Source: an uncultured Gammaproteobacteria bacterium
GTDB lineage: Bacteria > Pseudomonadota > Gammaproteobacteria > Arenicellales > JAANXG01
Length of the DNA: 64,000 nt
Direction: 5' to 3'
NCBI GenBank assembly: GCA_947259395.1
Contig: CAMYMN010000001.1
Span: 1-64,000 of the forward strand
Shown here one piece after another: positions 47,810 to 56,737 of this stretch. A program made the position numbers and the translations under genes. How positions within the stretch are numbered: position 1 is the stretch's first letter; every line of letters begins with the position of its first letter. Under the pieces are notes generated by a model. The model was not told the origin of the DNA and searched no databases. It saw nothing but the letters and a program-made list of their open reading frames with translations.

Positions 47810-48526
47810 ATGCGTCAACTTACAAGGATGCCACGGATTGACCATTGTGTAAAAAATGTACTCAATTGGCTGTATTCACCACAATGCGCGGTGTGCGCCG
47901 ATCCGGTCGCGGGGCCATTGGCTTTGTGTCCGGAGTGCGAGGGAGATTTGCCACGGCGGTCGCCGCAGTGTCCACGTTGCGGTGGGCGTTACCCGGCCAC
48001 GGGGGTGTGCGGGCAGTGCCAATCTCATCCACCGGCGTTTGACGTCACCATCGCACCGCTGGCCTATCGCCCACCTGTGAGTGATCTCATTCATGAATTC
48101 AAATACCGCTGCCGGATGCAGCATGCCCGCCTGCTCGGCGAATTATTTTTTCGCGAGGTGGGACCACGCATAACCATCAGGCCTGATGTCATTATTCCGG
48201 TTCCACTGCACCGTTCGCGTTTGCGCCGCCGTGGGTTTAATCAATCTGTGGAATTGGCCCGGCCGATCGCACGCGCGCTGGGCACTTATATCGACCGGCG
48301 TGCCGCAATCCGCACGCGCGACACGCGACCGCAGGTCGAGCTACCGATCAAACAAAGGCAGTCAAATATACGCGATGCGTTCGCAGTTCGTGGTCCCATT
48401 TCCTACCGGCACGTCGCGATTGTGGACGATGTGATGACCAGCGGCCATACTGTTAGCCAATTAGCTCGATGCTTGAAGTGCGCTGGAGTTAAACACATAC
48501 AGGTCTGGGCATTGGCCAGGGCGTAA
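47810..48526 (+). CDS. comF: ComF family phosphoribosyltransferase-like protein
   Basis: The 238-residue protein has an N-terminal double zinc-finger-like region, with CAVC, CPEC, CPRCG and CGQC pairs, and a C-terminal phosphoribosyltransferase fold with the PRPP loop VAIVDDVMTSGHTV. ComF-type proteins take part in DNA uptake for natural transformation, although many homologues are poorly characterised. The first ATG in good position is 47810; another at 47828 is possible. The pilSR genes follow 10 bases later. Confidence 0.88.
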   Translation: MRQLTRMPRIDHCVKNVLNWLYSPQCAVCADPVAGPLALCPECEGDLPRRSPQCPRCGGRYPATGVCGQCQSHPPAFDVTIAPLAYRPPVSDLIHEFKYRCRMQHARLLGELFFREVGPRITIRPDVIIPVPLHRSRLRRRGFNQSVELARPIARALGTYIDRRAAIRTRDTRPQVELPIKQRQSNIRDAFAVRGPISYRHVAIVDDVMTSGHTVSQLARCLKCAGVKHIQVWALARA

Positions 48527-48535
48527 TCGGTTTAG

Positions 48536-50170
48536 ATGGTGCAAATCCGTAACAACACCCCATCTACCTTGCAAACAGACAGCAAGGCGCTGTGGCAAGC
48601 GCTCTATTACTTTAATCTTTACCGGTTGGTTCTGGCGACGGGATTTTCCGCGTTAGCGCTTGGACGTGCGGAAATCGTCAATCTTGGAGAACGCTCACCC
48701 GGTCTGTTCTTGTCCGCCAGTATCGCTATGCTGATTGTGAGTGTCGTGAACACCTACACCATCACTCAGGGAAATCCGCCGTTCCGCATCCAGGCATACA
48801 TCCAGTTCTCCCTCGATATCGTTCTCGTTACCCTACTGGCCCACGCCAGCGGCGGCATCAGCAGTGGATTGAGCCTTCTGCTCATCGTCTCGGTGGCCGC
48901 CAGTGGCGTGGTGCTTACCGGGCGCATGGCGATCTTCTTCGCCGCGGTGGCCACACTAATTAGTCTCGCTGATCATGGCGTCAGCCTTACGCTGTATGCG
49001 GGCCCCAGCGGAAGCTTCACCCAGCTCGGTTTCCTTGGGATCGGCCTTTTCAGTACCGGAATACTGTTGTCCTTCGTCTCGGATCGCATCCGACGGACCC
49101 AGGCCCTCGCCGACCGTCGCGCTGCAGAGGTGGTTGACTTAGCGAAACTCAATGAGTTGATTGTCGCACGCCTGCAAACCGGAATATTGGTAACCGACAA
49201 GACCGGCCACGTGCGCCTGTTTAATCTGGCGATTAAGGACTTATTGGGTGTCGACATTCGATCCGTGACACACCCTTTAACATTAGAGACCATTAGCCCC
49301 GAATTAGCCGCAGCCTTTGACGAATGGAGATGGATCCCGCATGTGCAAACAGAGCCGCTGCGGCTACGCGAGAATGGTCCCAATGTGTTGCCGCGCTTTG
49401 TTCGCGTGACCGAAAGGGAGGGAGGCATCACCGCGATTTTTCTGGAGGACATGTCTCAGACTGAGCGCCAAGCACAACAATTGAAGCTTGCCGCCCTCGG
49501 CCGTCTAACCGCGGCGATCGCCCACGAAATCCGTAATCCACTGGGAGCGATTAGTCATGCCAGCCAATTGATCAATGAGTCTCCCCAACTCAAAGAGCAA
49601 GACCGGCAGTTGACGCGCATTATCAGCGACAATACCGATCGACTTGACCAGATCATCAAGGCCATCTTGCAATTGGGCCGGCCGCGATCATCGAATCCGG
49701 TGCTACTGCACTTCGAGAAATGGCTCCAGGAATTTCGCACCGGCTTTGTTCAGACACAAAACTTGTCGCCGGAGTCCATAGTGTTCAAGAACATCGATTT
49801 TAAGGGGTGCATGGACCCCGACCAACTGCATCAAGTCCTGGTCAACCTATGTCAAAACGGGATCCGCCACAGTCCTCCCTACACGGGACAACCGGTCTTG
49901 ATCTTGGAAGGTGGTTGGAATGCTGAACTGAGCGTACCCTATCTAGACGTGGTAGATCGCGGTTCAGGGGTGCCGGAGGAACTTCAGGATAAAATCTTTG
50001 AACCGTTCTTCACCGCGGCCGAAAAGCGCGGAACCGGCTTGGGCTTGTATTTGTCGCGGGCGCTATGCGAAAACAATTATGGACGACTAGACTATATTCC
50101 CATGGACCAACCGGGTAGCCGGTTTCGAATTCAGTTCGCACCCAACGACATGTGTAATCAGTCTACATGA
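48536..50170 (+). CDS. pilS: Two-component sensor histidine kinase PilS
   Basis: The 544-residue protein has an N-terminal region with six hydrophobic segments (about 30-185), a PAS-like region (about 210-310), the HisKA domain with phosphorylatable His330 (AAIAHEIRNPLG) and the ATPase domain with NLCQNGIRHS and GTGLGLYLSR. PilS senses pilin levels in the membrane and activates PilR. It lies directly before pilR, whose start overlaps its stop by four bases. Confidence 0.94.
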   Translation: MVQIRNNTPSTLQTDSKALWQALYYFNLYRLVLATGFSALALGRAEIVNLGERSPGLFLSASIAMLIVSVVNTYTITQGNPPFRIQAYIQFSLDIVLVTLLAHASGGISSGLSLLLIVSVAASGVVLTGRMAIFFAAVATLISLADHGVSLTLYAGPSGSFTQLGFLGIGLFSTGILLSFVSDRIRRTQALADRRAAEVVDLAKLNELIVARLQTGILVTDKTGHVRLFNLAIKDLLGVDIRSVTHPLTLETISPELAAAFDEWRWIPHVQTEPLRLRENGPNVLPRFVRVTEREGGITAIFLEDMSQTERQAQQLKLAALGRLTAAIAHEIRNPLGAISHASQLINESPQLKEQDRQLTRIISDNTDRLDQIIKAILQLGRPRSSNPVLLHFEKWLQEFRTGFVQTQNLSPESIVFKNIDFKGCMDPDQLHQVLVNLCQNGIRHSPPYTGQPVLILEGGWNAELSVPYLDVVDRGSGVPEELQDKIFEPFFTAAEKRGTGLGLYLSRALCENNYGRLDYIPMDQPGSRFRIQFAPNDMCNQST

Positions 50171-51507
50171 ACAAAACTTCACAACAGGTTCTAGTGATCG
50201 ATGACGAACCCGACATTCGGGAGTTGTTATCCATGACGCTTGCACGGATGAACCTGGCAACCAAGGAAGCAGGTACAGTTAAACAGGCAAAAAACCTGCT
50301 CAAGGATGAAAAATTCGATTTGTGTCTAACCGATATGCGTTTACCTGATGGCAGCGGCATAGATCTCGTGCGTTTTGCCCAGGAAAAGTATCCTCATCTA
50401 CCCATCGCGGTGATCACCGCGTTCGGAAACGTGGAATCGGCGGTGGAGGCGCTCAAAGCAGGCGCATTCGATTTTGTGTCCAAACCGGTGCAACTGGACG
50501 ATCTGCGAAATCTCGTCGCCGCTGCGCTCAAGGCGTCGTCACCGGTTCATGACGACAAGGAACGTCGTCATCGCCATATGCTGATCGGCGATTCACCGGC
50601 GATGCAGGGAATACGCGGGAAAATTGGTAAGTTGGCGCGAAGCCAAGCCCCCATTTACATCAGCGGCGACTCGGGCACCGGTAAGGAATTAGTGGCCCGC
50701 CTCATCCATGACCAGAGCGCTAGATCGCAAGCGCCGTTTGTGCCGGTCAACTGCGGCGCTATCCCATCGGAATTGATGGAAAGCGAATTTTTCGGTCACA
50801 AGAAAGGCAGCTTCACCGGCGCCACGGCGGACAAACCCGGTTTGTTTCAAGCCGCCGATGGCGGCACGCTGTTTCTGGACGAAGTCGCCGAGTTGCCCAT
50901 GCACATGCAGGTCAAGCTGCTACGCGCTATTCAGGAAAAGGCAGTGCGGCCCGTCGGAGCACAGACCGAGGTGCTGATCAATGTGCGCTTTTTGAGCGCG
51001 ACGCAACGGAATCTGAGCGGCCTGGTAGCCAAAGGCAATTTTCGTGAGGACTTGTATTACCGGATCAACGTAATCGAATTGCGAGTGCCCAGCTTGCGCG
51101 AACGTGTCGGCGATATTCCGTTGCTCGTCGAGCACTTCCTGAGACGCCTTGATGAACACGGTCCGCATTACGTCTTGACCCAAGATGCCTATGCAGCCCT
51201 GAATGCGTACGCCTTTCCGGGAAACGTGCGCGAGTTGGAAAACATATTACAGCGCGCGGTGGCCCTTTGTGACGGCGAGTCCATTGCCGCCGACGATCTT
51301 GGTCTCACTCACGCCAACCGCGGGGCTGCTCAGAGCAGCTTCGTGCCCGGAGGCGAACCCCTGGAAGGGTACCTGGCGCGTATCGAAAAGCAGGCCTTGA
51401 TCGATGCCCTGAATCACACGCGCCAGAACAAAACCGCCGCCGCCAAACTGCTGGGGATGTCATTCCGGTCATTGCGTTATAAACTGGACAAATTCGGGAT
51501 AGACTAG
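50167..51507 (+). CDS. pilR: Sigma-54-dependent response regulator PilR
   Basis: The 446-residue protein has a receiver domain with phospho-acceptor Asp56 (CLTDMRLPDG), an AAA+ sigma-54 activation domain with Walker A SGDSGTGKE, the GSFTGA loop that contacts sigma-54 and Walker B GGTLFLDE, and a C-terminal Fis-type helix-turn-helix (NKTAAAKLLGMSFRSLRYKL). It turns on pilA with sigma-54. The pilA promoter downstream fits this. Confidence 0.96.
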   Translation: MNKTSQQVLVIDDEPDIRELLSMTLARMNLATKEAGTVKQAKNLLKDEKFDLCLTDMRLPDGSGIDLVRFAQEKYPHLPIAVITAFGNVESAVEALKAGAFDFVSKPVQLDDLRNLVAAALKASSPVHDDKERRHRHMLIGDSPAMQGIRGKIGKLARSQAPIYISGDSGTGKELVARLIHDQSARSQAPFVPVNCGAIPSELMESEFFGHKKGSFTGATADKPGLFQAADGGTLFLDEVAELPMHMQVKLLRAIQEKAVRPVGAQTEVLINVRFLSATQRNLSGLVAKGNFREDLYYRINVIELRVPSLRERVGDIPLLVEHFLRRLDEHGPHYVLTQDAYAALNAYAFPGNVRELENILQRAVALCDGESIAADDLGLTHANRGAAQSSFVPGGEPLEGYLARIEKQALIDALNHTRQNKTAAAKLLGMSFRSLRYKLDKFGID

Positions 51508-51529
51508 GGTGAAAGTGGCAAAAATTGTC

Positions 51530-51545
51530 ACTCAGAGTGACGAAA
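51530..51545. promoter_or_regulatory. Possible PilR binding region upstream of the pilA promoter
   Basis: TGTCACTCAGAGTGACG contains the inverted repeat TCACTCAGAGTGA about 120 bases before the sigma-54 promoter, in the range used by enhancer-binding proteins. PilR sites are known to contain TGTC-type motifs. The assignment is inferred from position and symmetry. Confidence 0.35.
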
Positions 51546-51660
51546 CCCGTCGATACGCGAAAATATACCGTTTATCGGTTTGCCACCACGATCCGCGTGC
51601 ATTAACATAACTTATTGATTATAAATGAAAAACAAAGTAGGCCGGACAGTCTTCACAAGT

Positions 51661-51676
51661 TGGCACGGTTCCTGCA
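51661..51676 (+). promoter_or_regulatory. Sigma-54 promoter of pilA
   Basis: TGGCACGGTTCCTGCA matches the consensus TGGCACG-N4-TTGCW at all but one position, with GG and GC correctly spaced. It lies between pilR and pilA and predicts a start near 51687, giving a leader of about 170 bases. Confidence 0.88.
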
Positions 51677-51740
51677 ACCCTAACAGGCAACCGCAAAGAA
51701 CCGAACATCGCTGGCTCAGTGGGGATGTCTGGGGTGTAAG

Positions 51741-51773
51741 GGAACCCGCGGCCAAGGATCTGGCCGCTGTTCC
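51741..51773 (+). promoter_or_regulatory. Hairpin in the pilA leader
   Basis: GGAAC plus GCGGCC (51741-51753) pairs with GGCCGC plus GTTCC (51762-51773) around a loop of eight bases, followed by TTTAAAA. It would form in the pilA leader RNA, about 85 bases before the start codon. It could stabilise the leader, act as a partial terminator or serve as a regulatory structure. Confidence 0.4.
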
Positions 51774-51857
51774 TTTAAAAGCGTGATTTTTTAAAGAGGT
51801 GACTTTTTGATTTCAGGTAACCAGGTGTGTAACACCAAGATATTAGGAGACGTAACG

Positions 51858-52289
51858 ATGAAACAACGTGGTTTTACATTAATCGAACTGATGATAGTGG
51901 TGGCGATTATCGGCATCTTGGCCGCGATCGCGATCCCGGCGTATCAAGACTACACCATCCGCGCGAAGGTGTCGGAAGGTCTGGTCCTGGCGTCTCCCGC
52001 CAAGACCGGCGTCGCCGAATACTACGTCTCGGAGGGTAGTATGCCGACCAATAACACCCAGGCAGGGGTTGCAGCGCCCACCGAAATCACCGGTGATTAC
52101 ACCGCCTCGATTGATATCGGCACCGCCGGGCTTATCACCATCACGTACAACGGTGTAGAGTCGAAGATCAGCCAGGAAACTGTGACCTTGACTCCATCAA
52201 CGAGTGCCGGGTCGGTCAACTTTACATGCGCAACGGGAACAACTAATCCCATTGAAACCCGGTATCTGCCGCCAGAGTGTCGTCCATAA
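51858..52289 (+). CDS. pilA: Type IV major pilin PilA
   Basis: The 143-residue prepilin has a six-residue basic leader MKQRGF, cleaved after Gly5 by the prepilin peptidase, and the conserved mature N-terminus FTLIELMIVVAIIGILAAIA with the Glu10 that becomes Glu5. The C-terminal disulfide loop is probably Cys124-Cys141 (NFTC...PPEC). The start ATG 51858 has GGAG upstream; an earlier in-frame start at 51807 is not needed. It is preceded by a sigma-54 promoter and followed by a terminator. It ends CRP, with no terminal serine of the kind glycosylated by TfpO. Confidence 0.95.
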   Translation: MKQRGFTLIELMIVVAIIGILAAIAIPAYQDYTIRAKVSEGLVLASPAKTGVAEYYVSEGSMPTNNTQAGVAAPTEITGDYTASIDIGTAGLITITYNGVESKISQETVTLTPSTSAGSVNFTCATGTTNPIETRYLPPECRP

Positions 52290-52317
52290 ACGTAAATCTT
52301 GTTTAGCAAATGTCATA

Positions 52318-52348
52318 TTGACCCCGGTTTCGACCGGGGTCTTTTTTT
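52318..52348 (+). terminator. Intrinsic terminator after pilA
   Basis: ACCCCGGT and ACCGGGGT (52321-52340) form a stable stem around TTCG, followed by seven T. It lies 29 bases beyond the pilA stop codon. Confidence 0.92.
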
Positions 52349-52360
52349 AACACTGGGTCA

Positions 52361-54298
52361 TTGCACTATCCTTTCAAAGACAGGCTCCTTGGATTGGCCC
52401 CGTCCGGCGCACTGGTCATCTTGCTGGCGCTGGCGTGGTCGGTCTACGGCCCCGGTTTGCGCGGCTCTTTCTTGTTGGATGACATACCAGCTTTGCAGGG
52501 CTTGCAAACCGTGCACAACGTCGGCGATGCCTACCGGTATCTACTGAGCGGCACTGCGGGAGAGTTGGGCCGCCCGATCTCGCTGGCGTCTTTTTTCATT
52601 GACGATAATACCTGGCCGTCTTCGCCATACCGGTTCAAACGCACCAATCTGCTGCTGCACCTGTTCACCGGACTGAGCCTGGCGTGGCTCAGCTTGTTGC
52701 TGTGCCGTGCCATGAACAAGAACCGCGAGAGCCTCAACCAGGCTATGGCGGTCATCACTATGGGCGTATGGCTGCTGCATCCGTTCAATGTGTCCACGAC
52801 ACTCTACGTCGTGCAACGGATGGCACAGCTGTCCACGCTGTTCACCGTACTCGGCTTGCTGGCCTACACCCATGGAAGAATAACCGCCGCCAGGCGTACA
52901 AAAACTGGTTACCTGTGGATGACGGTCGGAATTGTAATCGGCGGCACGCTGGCAACCCTGAGCAAGGAAAACGGACTGCTCATCTTGCTGTTCGCGTTGG
53001 CCATCGAGCACTTGATGCTGCGCAAAGGAGGCATTGATCCGCCCCCGAGATGGAATCTATGGGCGTCCGTCTTTGTATACCTCCCGCTCGCAATATTCGC
53101 TTCCTGGCTAATGTGGCGATTCCCGGCTATCCAGTCGGGGGGGTATCAAGCACGGCCGTTTTCCATGAGCGAAAGGCTGATGACCGAGAGCCGGATTATT
53201 TTTGATTACCTCAGCCATATCATTGTCCCCATACGTCAAGGCACGAGTATCTTTCATGATGACTACGTGATCTCAAAATCTCTACTGGACCCCATATCGA
53301 CGCTGCTATCAATCATCGGCCTGATGTGTCTGGGGTTGACTGCGTTCGTATCGCGGAATCGGTATCCGATGCTGGCCTTTGCAATCACCTGGTTTTTCAT
53401 CAGCCACCTTCTTGAATCGACGATCTTTCCATTGGAACTCTACTTTGAGCACCGCAACTATTTGGCGATGTATGGAATACTGTTCGCCATGGTTTATTAC
53501 GTGTTCACCATTCGCAGCGAATTATCGAAATTTCTCAAGGCGTCGCTATTGATATTCGGCGTCCTCATCACCGTCACCACGTCCCGCGCCGCCTTCTTGT
53601 GGGGCAATCCGCTGTTATGCGCGACGGTATGGGCGCTGGAGCACCCCGCATCCTATCGGTCTCAGCAGAATGCCGCCAGTGTCTGGCTGCGCTATGGCAA
53701 CTTCGAAAGATCCGAGGATTTTTTAAACAAAGCCGCTGCCATCAAACCCGACATAGCCAGCCCACCATTGCAGCTCGCGGTGGTGCATTGCCTACAAGGC
53801 AAGGAATTAGACGAGGTTGAGTTCCAATCACTTGTATCACGTATATCTCAAGCACAATATGACACCGCGGCCATCCAAAGTCTGGAATTCATACTCCGAA
53901 AACAAACTCAAAAGCGCTGTGTGACCTTAACGCCAAGACACACCCTGCAATTAGTACAGGCCCTGCAAGCCAATCCCGAGTACCAAAATAAAGGGACACG
54001 AACCGCGAATTTGTTTGTGGTGGAGTCCAAGATATACAAGTACTTAAAAAATTACGGCGGGGCGGCCGAGGCGCTGAGAACCGCATTTCGGCATCACTCG
54101 CGAATGGACTACGCCCTGCTAGAATCAAGATTTTGGGCGACAGTAGGAAAATGGGACGAGTCCAAGGATGCGTTGTTGCGAGCCAAGCATGCTAATAAGT
54201 ATTCCATCGCAAAAATTAACATTGATTCCAAGGCCTTGGCGCGCTGGGAAAATATTTTGAATCACGAGCTGTCTCGAGATGAAAAGCACACGCGCTGA
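52361..54298 (+). CDS. GT-C-like multi-pass membrane protein with C-terminal helical repeats (TMTC-like)
   Basis: The 645-residue protein has about 11 hydrophobic segments (residues 15-410) and then a soluble helical region of about 230 residues that looks like TPR repeats. The first extracytoplasmic loop contains the paired acidic residues LLDDIPAL (Asp40, Asp41), as in GT-C glycosyltransferases such as TMTC proteins that use lipid-linked sugars. It starts with TTG, 20 bases after the pilA terminator, and overlaps the next glycosyltransferase gene by 20 bases. A role in pilin or surface O-glycosylation is inferred from this position; a named family was not identified. Confidence 0.7.
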   Translation: MHYPFKDRLLGLAPSGALVILLALAWSVYGPGLRGSFLLDDIPALQGLQTVHNVGDAYRYLLSGTAGELGRPISLASFFIDDNTWPSSPYRFKRTNLLLHLFTGLSLAWLSLLLCRAMNKNRESLNQAMAVITMGVWLLHPFNVSTTLYVVQRMAQLSTLFTVLGLLAYTHGRITAARRTKTGYLWMTVGIVIGGTLATLSKENGLLILLFALAIEHLMLRKGGIDPPPRWNLWASVFVYLPLAIFASWLMWRFPAIQSGGYQARPFSMSERLMTESRIIFDYLSHIIVPIRQGTSIFHDDYVISKSLLDPISTLLSIIGLMCLGLTAFVSRNRYPMLAFAITWFFISHLLESTIFPLELYFEHRNYLAMYGILFAMVYYVFTIRSELSKFLKASLLIFGVLITVTTSRAAFLWGNPLLCATVWALEHPASYRSQQNAASVWLRYGNFERSEDFLNKAAAIKPDIASPPLQLAVVHCLQGKELDEVEFQSLVSRISQAQYDTAAIQSLEFILRKQTQKRCVTLTPRHTLQLVQALQANPEYQNKGTRTANLFVVESKIYKYLKNYGGAAEALRTAFRHHSRMDYALLESRFWATVGKWDESKDALLRAKHANKYSIAKINIDSKALARWENILNHELSRDEKHTR

Positions 54299-55172
54299 AT
54301 CTTCGTTGAGCATAATCCTTCCTTGTTTCAATGAACAGGATACTATCGACCCACTGTGTAAACAGATCCGTTTCCTGCACCCGGATGCCGAGATTATCGT
54401 CGTGGATGACGGCTCGTCTCCGGAGATTTCAAGTATCGAGGGTGCGACAATCTTAAGACATCCTTACAACATCGGTAACGGCGCTTCGATCAAGACCGGT
54501 GCACGCGCGGCCTCCGGTGATGTGATGGTCTTCATGGACGCTGATGGCCAACACGCCGCTAAAGACATAGCAAGATTACTGGCCAAGATCGAAGATGGCT
54601 ACGACATGGTAGTCGGGTCACGCTCTGCCAAGACCCAAGCATCCTTTAGCCGGCTACTAGCCAATACCGGCTTCAACAGACTCGCGAGCCTGATGACGGG
54701 ATATCATATTGAGGATCTCACCTCCGGCTTTCGCGCCGCCCGCGCGAAGGCATTCAAGAATTTCTTATATTTACTGCCGAACCGATTTTCTTATCCAACA
54801 ACGAGTACGATGGCATTTTTTCGCAATGGCTATTCGGTCACATATGTTCCAATAGAGGCAAACCGGCGCAACTCTGATTCCCAGAGTAATATCAGCATCA
54901 TAAAAGATGGTATTCGCTTTCTTATAATCATCCTGAAGATTGGCGCGCTTTTTTCCCCTATGAGACTATTCCTTCCCATTAGCGCGGTGCTATTCTCGAT
55001 CGCCACCGTGTATTACGGGTATACCTATATCAACGAGTCGCGATTCACAAATATGAGCGCGTTGTTGTACGTCTCGTCACTGATTATTTTCTTGATCGGC
55101 GTTCTTTCTGAGCAGGTGTCCTCCTTGCATTATCGAAATTCGGAGGAGAGGCGCCGCCGTACAGACTCTTAA
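54279..55172 (+). CDS. Glycosyltransferase family 2 (dolichol-phosphate-sugar synthase-like)
   Basis: The 297-residue protein has a GT-A fold with SIILPCFNEQDTI, VVDDGSS and FMDADGQH, whose aspartates bind metal and nucleotide sugar. The SGFRAAR segment and two C-terminal membrane helices (about 230-250 and 260-280) match polyprenyl-phosphate sugar synthases. It would load a sugar onto a lipid carrier for the neighbouring GT-C-like protein. The gene overlaps the previous one by 20 bases. Confidence 0.88.
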   Translation: MKSTRAESSLSIILPCFNEQDTIDPLCKQIRFLHPDAEIIVVDDGSSPEISSIEGATILRHPYNIGNGASIKTGARAASGDVMVFMDADGQHAAKDIARLLAKIEDGYDMVVGSRSAKTQASFSRLLANTGFNRLASLMTGYHIEDLTSGFRAARAKAFKNFLYLLPNRFSYPTTSTMAFFRNGYSVTYVPIEANRRNSDSQSNISIIKDGIRFLIIILKIGALFSPMRLFLPISAVLFSIATVYYGYTYINESRFTNMSALLYVSSLIIFLIGVLSEQVSSLHYRNSEERRRRTDS

Positions 55173-55174
55173 TC

Positions 55175-56410
55175 GTGTCTATCCGTGTTCTGTTCGTAGC
55201 CTCCAGCTATCCTCGTTTTGAGGCCGATTCCGCATCGATTTTTCTCCGTTATCTCGCTGAAAACTTACACCTTCTCGGGGTCTCGGTTACCGTACTCGCC
55301 CCCGCCGGCACCAGCCGGCAACATACCCTAGACTCGCCGGTGAAGGTCCATTACTTTGGTTATTTTCCGAGAAGATGGCAACGTGTAGCCTACGGTTCCG
55401 GGGCACTACTGAATCTGAAGCGCAATCCGTCGTTGTGGTTGCAAGTCCCGGCATTCATGGTGGGGATGTCGCTGGGAATACGCAGGTTAGTCAAACAAGC
55501 CAAGCCAAATATTCTTCACGCCCATTGGATCGTACCCGCTGGATTGGCATGCGGCGTCAACAACATGGTCTCCACACTACCGACGATCGTTACCGGCCAC
55601 GGCGCAGATGCATTTGCCCTCAACTCTCCGTGGTTGATGAAGCTAAAACACTTTGCAATAAACCAAAGCACGGTCTGGACGACTAATACAAACGCCACCG
55701 CAGCGATCATATCGAGTCCTTCATTAAAGACGCCCCGGGAAGTTATCCCTATGGGTGTTGATGTCAAACGCTTCATGTCCGGTAACCGAAACAGGTTACG
55801 CAACGATCTATCAGCCGATGTAAAAATCATTCTTTTTGTGGGCCGACTAGTGGAGAAAAAAGGAGTCACTCACCTAATTCGAGCGGTTTCAGAATTATCC
55901 CAAGCTGATCGTGCCAACACTCGGCTGTGGATCGTGGGTGACGGTGAAGACCGTCCCGCATTGGAGCATCAGGTGGATGAACTTAATATTCGCGCCATCG
56001 TAAAATTTTGGGGAAAGGTGGACAATTCGAGCTTACCGGATTTTTTCGCAGCGGCGGATGTGTTCGCTGCGCCGTCGATAGAGGCTTCCTCAGGAGATAC
56101 CGAAGGACAAGGGGTGGTAATTATCGAGGCGTTCTCCGCCGGCCTACCCGCTATCGGAACCAAAGTGGGCGGTATCCCCGAAGTCATAACTCACAACAAA
56201 ACCGGCTTGCTCATTGAGCCCGCTGGCCACACAAACTTAAAACATGCTTTGGCACAACTTTTAAACAACGACCAGTTAGCGAAACAAATCGCAATCACCG
56301 CACAGCAGCACGCCAAAGAAAACTACGATTGGCCGGTGATCGCAGGTAGATTCAAAGACTTATATCAGAGAGTCATGACTACGCCCAACTCGCTGCCGCC
56401 ACAGCCGTAG
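55175..56410 (+). CDS. Glycosyltransferase family 4 (GT-B fold)
   Basis: The 411-residue protein begins VLFVASSYPRFEADS and has the donor-site block EASSGDTEGQGVVIIEAFSAGLP with the EX7E-type glutamates of family 4. VGRLVEKKGVTHLI and VTGHGADAF support the GT-B fold. It is cytoplasmic or peripheral to the membrane. It starts two bases after the family 2 gene, so it is part of the same operon. The sugar is unknown. Confidence 0.88.
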   Translation: MSIRVLFVASSYPRFEADSASIFLRYLAENLHLLGVSVTVLAPAGTSRQHTLDSPVKVHYFGYFPRRWQRVAYGSGALLNLKRNPSLWLQVPAFMVGMSLGIRRLVKQAKPNILHAHWIVPAGLACGVNNMVSTLPTIVTGHGADAFALNSPWLMKLKHFAINQSTVWTTNTNATAAIISSPSLKTPREVIPMGVDVKRFMSGNRNRLRNDLSADVKIILFVGRLVEKKGVTHLIRAVSELSQADRANTRLWIVGDGEDRPALEHQVDELNIRAIVKFWGKVDNSSLPDFFAAADVFAAPSIEASSGDTEGQGVVIIEAFSAGLPAIGTKVGGIPEVITHNKTGLLIEPAGHTNLKHALAQLLNNDQLAKQIAITAQQHAKENYDWPVIAGRFKDLYQRVMTTPNSLPPQP

Positions 56411-56693
56411 CTGTCACAGCATAATGATCCGCAGGTGTGCGACGCCAAGTGGCGCGATAAACTGGCTCCAGAGGCGGTGTTGACCGCATTCTCATGTGCG
56501 TACGCAATGTGCCGCACCGGATTCACCGGCATGCGCAGACTGCTCTTTGGCGCTAAAAGCTCCTGAAATCCTGCGCGGCCACACCCGGTTCTTTAGATTT
56601 GCGCCCCAGGCGCTCTATTGAGTGCCAAACACCACGGGAAATGGTCGTTTAAGCGGCTCGCTTTGGTGAATAAAGCCAACAGGTTAGAACCGC
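56411..56693. other. Intergenic region, no gene recognised
   Basis: This stretch, nearly 300 bases long, holds no convincing frame on either strand and no clear repeat. The sequence just beyond it contains the probable promoter and operator of the winged-helix gene. Confidence 0.6.
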
Positions 56694-56737
56694 TTGACAA
56701 TCAGTGATTTTGTAATACCGTTCATAAAATATGAACG
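56694..56737 (+). promoter_or_regulatory. Promoter and palindromic operator over the start codon of the winged-helix gene
   Basis: TTGACA at 56694-56699 and a -10 like TACCGT at 56716-56721, spaced 16 bases, give a plausible promoter. CGTTCATA-AAA-TATGAACG (56719-56737) is a perfect inverted repeat covering the ATG at 56731. No ribosome binding site precedes the ATG, so the message may be leaderless. Such a site is well placed for self-repression. Confidence 0.6.
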
